Below the pieces are notes generated by a model. That model saw nothing but the letters and a program-made list of their open reading frames with translations, searched no databases and had not been told where the DNA came from. A DNA stretch of 64,000 nucleotides from Ramazzottius varieornatus (lineage: Eukaryota; Tardigrada; Eutardigrada; Parachela; Ramazzottiidae): positions 1,257,851 through 1,321,850 of the forward strand of contig BDGG01000002.1 of the NCBI GenBank assembly GCA_001949185.1, written 5' to 3'. Made by a program: the position numbers and the translations under genes. Numbering within the stretch: position 1 is the first letter of the stretch; each line of letters begins with the position of its first letter. Of this stretch, positions 34,395 through 43,633 are shown piece after piece.

Positions 34395-36953
34395 TCATAA
34401 CGGGCAAAGTCGGCGGACCCGGACCGCGATATCGGCCTTCCAGTTTCCCAAAGCTTTCCGGACCTAAACGAAAGTTCAAATAACTATCAAAACGTAATTG
34501 AATATATAATTATCAGCCCAGTGAGCCGCTGTCGTTTACAGATTTTCCGGAGGGAAGGAAGTACTAGACACTACCTCGCTGTTCATGTAGGCGTATACCA
34601 CTGGATTACAGCACACGCAGGCTTTAGCCAACAACATCAATGTCACGGCGATGTCTGGCGACAACAGCGCCTCCTTTTGTCCGAAAGTGATGATCAAGGC
34701 TTCAGCCCCGTAGGGAAGCCAAGTGATACAGAAGGTCAAGACCATCACGAAAATCATTCGGATAAGCTTGATGTGCTGCTGCAGCATGCGCTCGTCACCG
34801 TTTGAACGCAAAGTGAGCTGAACCAACCGTAGAAACATTCAAACCTAATCCTGCTGATAAGGTTGTCGAGGATTTTACGCAGTCTGCAAACATTGCTTAC
34901 TTGACGGATAATCTGGAATATCCTGATATACGAATGCAGAATGACGCTTAGCGGTAGGACAAGGCCCAGTGAGAAAACAACGGCGACGTACAGCCGGTCG
35001 GTCCATACTGTCGACTCCCAGTTGATCGAACATGCCGGTAAAGAGTAGACTTCCATTTGATACCTAGAGGTATTCCTGTCTTTGGCTTACACTATCAATC
35101 CACTGATCATTACCTGATAACACTCGCCTTGCTAGACTGCTCCTTTGTTACCTGTCCCATCCAAACAGCGGTGGCGAGGTGATCAAGAAACTAGCGGTCC
35201 ATACTAAAAAGATACACCTTATACATGGTCTGTTTTTTCAGCAGTTTACCTACTGCAGATAACCAAGAATCTGATAGCTAACATAGGTCATCGTCCACCT
35301 ACAGTAAGGAAGACGGGACTTACTAGCTGTGAGGCGCACCAAGATGTGCCATTTGGCTCTCGGAGTTCGGGTGAGCAGACGCAATTTTTGGTGCCATTCG
35401 TAGGATATGACCGCCATGGTCAATATGCAACCGATACCTGAAGTGCGGAAACCCGGATTAGGACTGTATTTAAGCTGAAAAATACACACTCGGTTTTGCT
35501 GCCTTGTGCAACGTGGATTTGCTAATGTGACTTTTCACCATGTTGATTTGTTCCGTTGTTCGGGAGAAATGTATTCATTTCCGCATGATTTCTGTGTTAT
35601 TACTGTACATACCGAGCCAAGCGATGCAGAAGCCGTAGGCAACGCACATTGGGCCGTTGAGGTGGCATTGATCAGATGTCACCATGCAGAAGGCCACACT
35701 GGAGCCTTAATCAAGAACACAATGAATACCGCACAACAGTGGTATTTTCAACCTGTCGCTGCGGTTGCGTTTCATCTACGTTGGCAGGGCTTAAGTACCG
35801 CTTTTTACCTAAGCATCCCAGTCCGCAACTCCCTGAAAACAAACAAACGAAATTTGGGCGGTGTCGTAGTCGAACCATCACAAAGCAGATTTTCGATCTG
35901 TAAGAAACCGATTTTCCAAGTTTTGGAGACTGCAGGGGCAATCTTTCGCTCTCAGCACAGCTAGTGACTACTTTATCACGTGCGTCCTGAAAATCTTATC
36001 CGTAAAGTATGATTTGAATTGATTCAGGAAGAAACATTTGGCGATAGGAAGATGGGCATGTTGAGAGAAAACCCAGTTTTATTCACGTTTTGGCGAAACC
36101 TCGACGCTTCGGCGCATCATGAACAAGCGTTGTAAGAGCTATGATGCGCGAGTTGACCCAGCTTGTCCTGTGTGACTTATAGCATGATGGTGCGCCGATT
36201 AACCGGGGACATCCCCCGGTTCCTGTCAGTTACCCTGTAGGTTTAACGTGGTTATGGTGCCAAGGCCACTTTTTCGATTCAGCCGATTTTCGAGTGAACA
36301 GAGGCCGTACTGTGCTCGATTTCCTGGCTGTATCACTTTTCTACATCATCAACTTTGCAAGTCGTGAACTGTTACGACAAAGAGGGTTATGATGGTGCAT
36401 TACTACGTGGTACGCCGATAAAAAAGAAGAAACTGAGAAAACCTGGTTCCGTGATCCCGTGGACAAGGGGCCAACCTGATTGTGACAAGAGGGAGAATCT
36501 CTTCCAGCCAGCTTGTTATTCCTGGATCTCTTCCACGACTGAAATTTGTTCCACTGATAGAAACAGCTCTTGTCCATCTTTTGATGTCGGATCAAACCAG
36601 GGGATCTGACCTCCTAAGGGTTCGACCATGACGCGCCTCACTTCACTTTTCCACACCTACTGCTTTAAATTTGCTGTTAGAGTTCATGAGGGCGCGATGC
36701 AACAATTACCTGCATGCAAGACGAACAAGGTGGCGTGGAAGGTTGATAAATATAGCTTGGAGCGGATAATAACAGCGCAGATGAGACCGTTGCCGAATAA
36801 GGTCACGATGGAAATGAGCAGTAAAGTGACCGACATCAGAGTGTAACGGGTACCATGGGGTTTATATGCCAACTTGATGTTCTCCCAGGTGACACCATTT
36901 GCCAAACTTTGGGTACTACCATTCATCCACCCGTCGGACTCAACGATGTCCAT
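34395..36953 (-). CDS. Opsin (ciliary-like), complete seven-exon gene
   Basis: Exons in coding order: 36953-36710, 35705-35613, 35437-35324, 35203-35152, 35063-34901, 34817-34575, 34463-34395; every phase matches, 325 aa. An N-glycosylation site (NGS) precedes TM1 (LFGNG). TM3 begins PMC with Tyr three residues on (the usual counterion position 113) and ends AVISYEWH, so the D/ERY Arg is Trp. TM4 has SPPLFGW, the second loop has Cys in PACSINW, and TM6 has CITWLPY. TM7 has LLAKACVCCNPVVY, with Lys exactly six residues before the NPxxY Asn as required for retinal attachment. The tripeptide after TM7 is NSE, where ciliary opsins usually have NKQ, followed by VRKAL. The TM2 region is about eight residues shorter than usual and lacks a clear Asp, so the exon 1-2 junction is the least certain. 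Retinal-binding photoreceptor; subtype assignment is inference. Confidence 0.85.
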
Positions 36954-36998
36954 CTGGATCTTTTAGCACTGACCTATGGATGACTGGGTTCTAACGTC

Positions 36999-37349
36999 TC
37001 AGCTCCCGGCGCTATGAGCCAACCGACGATGAACAGAACCGCGGAGCACAAGGGACAGTATCACGCGGTAGTCTGCAGTCCGGATTCGATCCCACAGTTG
37101 CACTACCATACTGGTGAACGCTCGTCGTACTCGCTGATATCGCGCAGTCGGGAAAAGGAAGCACATGTACAGACTGTAGAGCAAAACGCGTTCAGGTGAC
37201 AGCGTTCCCAGATTAATTGACGCATACGCTCGGAGCGTGAGAGAAGGTCCCACCCGCTTGAACGACCGAGACAAACTGGAATATCCCTTACCGGCGCAGT
37301 AAGCATTTGCTGAGTAAAGCTTGCGGCAAGCCACACCGGATGCACCCAA
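36999..37349 (-). pseudogene. Possible GPCR C-terminal remnant (weak)
   Basis: The minus frame contains a hydrophobic stretch and then ARYQRVRRAFTSM, reminiscent of the segment after TM7 in peptide GPCRs, but there is no NPxxY. It lies just upstream of the opsin start. The resemblance is weak. Confidence 0.2.
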
Positions 37350-37997
37350 CCGTTTCAGATCAACTTTATTGCGCAGATAGCCCTATCCTACTGTGGCCAT
37401 GGCACTTTGAGAGCAAGTAGATGACGGAGGTCCTCACGGCATTGGATTTTCCGCTCCTAAACGGTAAGAGCGGCTGTGGGGCGCTACTGTGGTTGCCGCA
37501 TGGCAGCGCCACCTTGACAGCACATCATTGTGTCAGATCGTGTCATTTAAAAATACCGACATCGACGGGGACGATGTCACATAGTTCACATCAACCTTTC
37601 CTCAGTTTCGAATTGATTAAGTAGACTCTTCTTAAAATTCGAACCCAACCAACCTAAAATTGCAATAACCTGAGTAACTCATGCATAGCGAGCCTTCAAT
37701 AATACCTTGCGGCAACGTAGAACTTGCATGAAATACTGTAAACTGAAAATTGAGGAAGCCGGTATGCGGACGAGTATAGTATGTGTACGAGGTGAACATG
37801 GCAGACTTATCAGTGTAAAACAGCATGGCGAAGTTGTCGGCGTTTAGGCCGCGCGGTGGCGACAGGTCCTATGGCCTCACCTATCGCGACCAATAAAACG
37901 CAACACGCACGCCCCTAGCAAATCGCTCATAAACATCCCTACAGGCTTTCAACTGGAGAAACCTCTCTTCCTATGAACCCTCTCCCCCCCCCCCCCC
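37350..37997. other. No recognised gene; C14 run before the gap
   Basis: The only structure seen is a run of 14 C at 37984-37997, abutting the gap. Confidence 0.5.
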
Positions 37998-38047
37998 NNN
38001 NNNNNNNNNNNNNNNNNNNNNNNNNNNNNNNNNNNNNNNNNNNNNNN
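37998..38047. other. Assembly gap, 50 N
   Basis: Exactly 50 N directly after C14, suggesting that sequencing or assembly failed at the homopolymer. Confidence 0.95.
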
Positions 38048-38210
38048 ACAAGGTTTCTTGTGTCTAAGGAACCGAGAAGCTAGCAGAACGGCCCAGTACT
38101 TCGTCAAATCCGACGCTGACATTTTCGCCATGCGATTTTACATTGACAAGTCCACCATGCGCACCTCGCACTTGTACATTCTTGCCTAAAGACAGTGCGC
38201 GGACGTTTAC

Positions 38211-39940
38211 TCATCGATTATGGTTGAGTAACAGGTTTTCCGTTTTTAGGTGTGAAGCCGGGTTGTCGCCCAAGAGCTCCTGGCGTAAATGGGTACATTC
38301 CTCGATCCGGTGCTCCAGCTGCAAATCCAGCTGAATTTCGAAAATCAGGATCTGGTGGCTGATGTAAGCAGCTACAACCTGCAATGACGTATTCGCACAC
38401 TGTACATCCCTTCATTCTGCAGTGAAGTAATTTTGCCGCACGTTACCGCTAGTACAGCTTCGTGATTAATGGTGAACATTTTCCCAGCGGTGAAACCGAT
38501 CTTGGTACTTGTCAACCGATTCAGGAATGTTTGTATTTGTAGCATAGTTGACACGTCCAGAGCACTTTGGTCGATCCGATGGACATGCGGCAACGCAGAG
38601 TGCGCCTGCAACAAGCTACGGTTCATTTGTGGACGTGTAAGTGCAAATGACAAGAGCGGCCAAATCTGTCCCACATAAGTACTGGGGTACTGATTGAGAT
38701 GTAGTTTGTTATTTACCGCTTTACTCAGTCTGCTTCCAGCTCGTAGAACAATGTAAATTTGGAAGAAGAACGTGGCAAACCAGAAGCCGGCCGTTGCTGC
38801 CGTCATGAAGGTCCAAGTCGCCGATACAGCATAGGCTACGTAAACATTGCATAATATCTGCAGTACACAGCAGGCCAATATCAGGAGAACCCAGGGAGAG
38901 AAGATCTCGTCGGCCATCTCCACCAAGGTACACAGTCCATTATGTCGAGACCGGAACCACTCGACGTTTCGCCCTGTATTATCATCCACGTGTTTTTTCG
39001 TCGATCTGACCGTGTTTCCCAGATCGTGAGTGAGGTGCTCAAAGTCGACCGTTAGGAGTTCGGCAATAAGGTAAAAGAAGTATGGTGGTACCACATCAAC
39101 GAACGACAGGAAGAATCCCCCGAGAAAATTCAGCGCCATCAAGGCTTGATTGTTGCCGTCGAAGCCTTCAGTAACTTTCGAGTGCAGTTGCTGGTAACCG
39201 TGACTGGTGAGGAATGCCGGTCCAACGGCCAGAGAAAATATATGAGCCGCCAAATGAATTCCCACGATAACGCAGATGACGTTCCGGCGAAAGGTGAAAC
39301 TCTTTCTGAAATTGGCACAGGAGTCCTCGTTACCTGCACAGCGGTAATGCAAATAACGCCATTGACAAAAGAACTCGAACAGTCCAGAAGACCCCAAGCT
39401 GTTCTTCAGGAAGATCAGTTGGGTGGTGATAACCATAAAGATGGAAACTGCGAAGGCGCAGTGTGCCCCGATCGGGCCCAGATCTTTTTGGGTGAAGTTT
39501 AGTTGACGTAGGCCGTACACCACGGAATAGAGGAACTTTCCGGCATATACCGCGTTGATGAGAAGCACCAACAAGCTCCAGGCTTTAGAGACACGTTCGA
39601 CATTTACCCATCGGGCGACCAGGGTTTCGTCAAGGATTCGCCCTTTGACGAAAACCTGTTGACCGTTTTGACCTTTCTGGGTCAGGATGATCGCTTGTGT
39701 TCTCAGGAAGAACATTCCGCCCAAACGCATCAGCCAGAGGAATGGGCGACACAAGAGATAACCCTGGTTATGATACAGATCGATGTCAGTTTCCATTTCG
39801 ACCGTTGGACCATTGCTGGGTTTCGGGATGACAGAAGACGAGACACTTTCGGGAGTCAGTGTGGTTTTCGCACTATCAGCATGGTGAACTGCAGTCAGAT
39901 CCTCCCGGCCTGACTCGATAGTGTAGACCATTTCACACAA
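38211..39940 (-). CDS. Gustatory-receptor-like seven-transmembrane protein
   Basis: Two exons, 39940-38447 and 38378-38211, joined in phase 0 by a 68-bp GT-AG intron, give 553 aa. A polar N-terminus of about 60 residues precedes hydrophobic segments near residues 68-80, 118-145, 155-180, 220-245, 265-300 and 340-400 (two). The end of exon 1 reads GFTAGKMFTINHEAVLA and exon 2 begins VVAAYISHQILIFEIQ. This matches the family signature of a Phe-x-Ile-N motif before TM7 and the TY..QF motif in TM7, with AY..EIQ here. Insect-type Gr/Or proteins are inverted 7TM ligand-gated channels, usually 350-550 aa, so length and late intron fit. Without splicing the frame would run on into a tail lacking TM7. 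The next gene on the strand is the opsin, about 1.8 kb downstream in transcription terms. The ligand is unknown. Confidence 0.7.
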
Positions 39941-40196
39941 TTTACTGTCGGAAAATGGAGATTTAAATTCATGCAGCTTTTAAGCGTGCTGCAACACGTC
40001 ATAATCAGGAATATCCTGCGGACAGTTTTGTGCTACGACTACCCAGTTATACAGAGCAGCAGCTCACTCTCAGGTGGAAGCGAGACAGCTAACTTCAGCT
40101 GGCGTATTGCTGCTTACGGGCGGACGGGGAATTAACCGCTGTAAGCTCAGAGGTCCAGCAGTAGAGAACCGTAGAGTATATGCAAATACAGAGTAC

Positions 40197-40261
40197 GAAA
40201 GGCGAAATGAGCTGAACGAGCTAAACGAGCTAAATAGCTCGTTCAGCTCATTTCGCCTTTC
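40197..40261. repeat. Perfect 27-bp inverted repeat (hairpin, 11-base loop)
   Basis: Arms 40197-40223 and 40235-40261 are exact reverse complements and include the 6-bp GAGCTA motif that recurs in the loop. A strong cruciform or snapback candidate about 260 bp upstream of the gustatory-receptor-like start. Confidence 0.95.
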
Positions 40262-40669
40262 TTCTACGAGCTGTTTTACAAAAAGCTCATCCAGGTTCGT
40301 GCGCTGCACAGCCCTGTTTTGCGTTTTCGTAGAAAAAAGGCAGATCTAGCTCACGAGCTAAAACCAGCTAAATAGCTCCGCAGCTCTGACGTCGACAGGC
40401 CCTTGAGAACATCACTCAGAACTGAACGAAAGCACCGCCTTTACTGTTAGAAGTGACTATGCTACCCCACGCAGAAGCGTCGTTACTCCCTAGCATCAGT
40501 CTGGCTCTGAATCAACCAAAACTGCGAACCTTTGTTGGCGACCGTACATTCACTAAACTAACTTCTAGAAAAAACAGGAGTGGCCAGTGGAACAAATAGC
40601 TGAAGAGATCAACCGCGCGAACGACAAAAAGAAGCAGGAAAACGGTTACGGACCTACGAGAATAGAGAT

Positions 40670-41180
40670 CAAAGCATGTTGAGCCTCCACCCAGCACGTT
40701 GGCCCGTGACCCGAAGCCTCCGGAACTCGCTTCCTCCGAAGCCGCTTTGCAGGTTGACCGCACTTAAAATGTTGATGCCTGTCCACTTCCCAAGGCGTTA
40801 CTCTAAGCGCAGGCCATCGAGCCGAAAGGATTAAACTGGGTGAGGAGGTTGCCGCTGGTGAAAATATTGCCCATCCGGGCCGAGCCTCCACCCAGCGCCA
40901 GCGCGAATGACCTAAAACCGAGGAAGGCGATCTGGCAAGTACTGCCACATAGACGGCGCTGCACAGGAAACCTGAAAGAACATCCTTGAGGAGAACACTG
41001 GTCACACGACTGACTCAAAACTTCGGACGGAGGAAGCGTCAAGCGGGTTTTGGTGGCTTCGGGTCGCTGGCCAACGCGCTGGGTGGAAGCTCGGGGCAGA
41101 TGAGCAGCATTTTCAGCAACACCAAAATTCAAGGCCAGTCTAAACTATTCAGCGTGATGGGCTTGGCATCGGGAAGTGCC
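40670..41180. repeat. Three glycine-rich coding-like modules in opposite orientations
   Basis: On the minus strand, 40935-40805 encodes GFRSFALALGGGSARMGNIF and 40740-40680 encodes SGGFGSRANVLGGGST. On the plus strand, 41035-41120 encodes GFGGFGSLANALGGSSGQMS after a dibasic RRKRQ. They are clearly related at protein and DNA level. A minus-strand signal-peptide-like start (MTSVLLKDVLSGFLCSAV) at 41005 lies in a different frame, so the minus copy looks broken. The plus copy continues to about 41300. They may be remnants of a small secreted-protein gene; no family is recognised. Confidence 0.5.
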
Positions 41181-41513
41181 TTTGAAAGTGGACAAGGATT
41201 AACGTCTGCGATGCGGCCAACTCTCAGAGCAGCTTCAGACGACGCAAGCGACAATTGTTCGGCGTTCCTGACTATTCCATCGTTTGTCGTCCCGAATACT
41301 GTAGTACGTCGCTCAGTACGCCGTCTTTGTCCTCCTAAGTTGGAGTTGTGTGCCTGGATGATGTATTGGGTTGTTCGTCCTGACGACGACTGTTGCGGAG
41401 CACCCGATTCAATAAAGTTAGATCTCTCGTCAGCACTCAGCAACATGATCCGAAGATCCTCCGGTGGACCTCGCACACCCGAGTTTCAACTTTTCCATTG
41501 CCTTCTTCGTTGA

Positions 41514-42568
41514 GATTTATACCCTGTTCGACGGCCTCGTTTTACAAACGGCTATTTGTACGGGACGAGAGTTTATCTTGTTCCCGTGGAAAAAGAAAAT
41601 AGGCTAATGCCATTTTGCCCACCCTAGTGAAAAAAGCTTATAACTGTTTTGCCCCCCCCTTCCCCATTGTTAATTATTCGTTTCTCAAGAATCGATAGAG
41701 TTCGCAGACCGGTGTTCAAAACCTCGGAAATTAATTATTCGGTTTCTGATCTTTTCCTGGTCCTTCAGGAAAATATTGCGTTACCGCAGCCAGAGGGGGC
41801 TACTATTAAACCTACAGCCGCCTTCGGGAGTCTCCTACGGGTTGTAACCCAAAGGGGCGCAGTAGTAGACACTACAGTGATAATCCTCACTTCTTTACTA
41901 CGTCACTGACACGGCAGAACAACAGGGAGTGTGCAGTCAACTTTGAATTTAGCTTTGGGGATTCAAGCAAGCGTTGAAAAAACCCAAGATGCCGCTTTAC
42001 AGCACAGGCAGATTGTCAGGTGGTGTTAGGATGACTTGTACACTTGCGACTTGCTGATCGCAAACTACCAACTCACAAGTAAGTCCTAGTTCCACTGTGG
42101 AGCTGCAGTACCTCGCCGTTTCCAAACAACGGCGTGCCAGAATGCGGACTGACTCAACAGCCGCCGTAGATAGGAGATGAGCACCTATCAAACTTTTGCA
42201 TCGAAGGTCGGGCATTCAAGACATGAGCTGACTTTTTACGAACCATAAATTGCAGAAATACTCTGATTCGCATCGCGGAAGACATGGATGATGGTTCTCA
42301 GATTTCAGAGCTCTAACAAATTGGAGAAATGCTTTCTGGTGTAATGGCTTGCTCTTGAGTCGTGAGAGTCCGACGGAGAGGTTTGTTCAATTGACTTTAT
42401 TCATTTATTCATTTAGTTGCATAGTCGGTGACGTAACGAATATTCGCTCCGCCTCGATATTCCCATAACACAATCAATCAATTTCATTAGCCTGTGTCCT
42501 ACTCTCCGGCAAGGCGAGGTACAGCAGCTCATCAATGCTTACTGTAAAGTGCCAATGATGCGGGACCG
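41514..42568. other. No recognised gene; one arm of a distant inverted repeat
   Basis: 41885-41908 (ATCCTCACTTCTTTACTACG and onward) is the reverse complement of 43137-43160, a 24-bp perfect inverted match 1.2 kb apart that brackets the hAT-like element. Confidence 0.6.
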
Positions 42569-42576
42569 GTTTGGAT

Positions 42577-42924
42577 TAGAGCCCTGCAGCAGTAGCTGAA
42601 ACCTGTGCTGCTTCTGCACTGCATCTGCAATTTTCTGCTATTTTCTAAACTGCAGCTGCACTGCACTGCATTTAGAAATTCAGAGTTTCTGCCTGCCAAC
42701 GGAAATAAATGTCGAACGCATCGTAAACGTCGTTTTTTTACGGAGATTTAACCGAAAAACGGTAGAATCCGGCCTGAAAGTGCGGAGAAAGCTGATTTTT
42801 CTACTGTTTTGGGGTAAAAAAGCATACTGCGACGAACGGTGGCCATTTTTTCAAAACTACAACTGCACTGCATTGCAGTAGGATGGAGTGCAGTACAGAA
42901 CGTACTGCATGTTGCAGGGCCCTA
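42577..42924. mobile_element. hAT-type MITE (348 bp) with 8-bp target duplication
   Basis: Terminal inverted repeats TAGAGCCCTGCA and TAGGGCCCTGCA (right end read inward) are flanked by a perfect 8-bp direct repeat GTTTGGAT at 42569-42576 and 42925-42932. An 8-bp duplication plus short TA-GGGC-type ends fit the hAT superfamily. The interior is rich in CTGCA/TGCAG repeats and has no transposase, so it depends on an element elsewhere. Confidence 0.85.
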
Positions 42925-42932
42925 GTTTGGAT

Positions 42933-43633
42933 CCGGATGCGTGTAAAAAGACCGCGCGGATGGTGGGTGAAATATCTGGCCAACGTGTGTATCGATCAGC
43001 TAATCGCTACGACATGACATATAACAGCCAACACGGCGCGTACCGGGGGATTCTTTACGCGGACCCGGACCAATCTTGTCCCACTTCGTTGGCACTTTAA
43101 AGTAGTTCATTTCGGCCCTTAGAAGCTTGCTTGTGGTGACGTAGTAAAGAAGTGAGGATGTTATGGTTGCGACTCACTGTACAAACAGGCTGTCCGTCTA
43201 CGAAAGCGAGCACGAATGGTTGAATAAAGTAACAGATCAACCACGAATCGGGACGCTATAACTCCTCCTTGAGGCAGGCTTATTTCGATATAGACACTGA
43301 TCAGCTGTCCGTCAGCCTGCAGCACAAAATTCTTCCTTTCTAGTCTGTCTCTTTGTTGTGCAACTTTCCACAGAACGATTTATCTTCCTTCTTTGGAGGA
43401 AATATTCCAGTATAAAACACTTCGCCTTCAACGAGATCCTAAAGACTTTTGAACGTTGTAGTTCAAGAGACCAGAGCCAGCGCCTCACTGGTTCTGCAAG
43501 GGGTGATGGCAGTGTTGCCCACATCACTTTCGTTTGGCCTTCTGATGCTCAGTGAGCCCTCCAGGTCTCCCTCCAGCTTATGCAGCCGGGTGAACGGGGG
43601 AACGTCTGGGAGTCTTCGTCCACCATAGCCATC
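42933..43633. other. Upstream region of the Rh gene
   Basis: Contains the second arm of the 24-bp inverted repeat (43137-43160). No promoter motif could be assigned with confidence. Confidence 0.4.

Noticed and set aside
35506-35964. 152-codon open frame on the plus strand
   Set aside because: It lies antisense to opsin exon 2, which has family motifs and matching splice phases; the plus-strand frame has no resemblance to a protein.
39146-39502. 118-codon plus-strand frame
   Set aside because: Shadow of the long gustatory-receptor-like exon on the minus strand.
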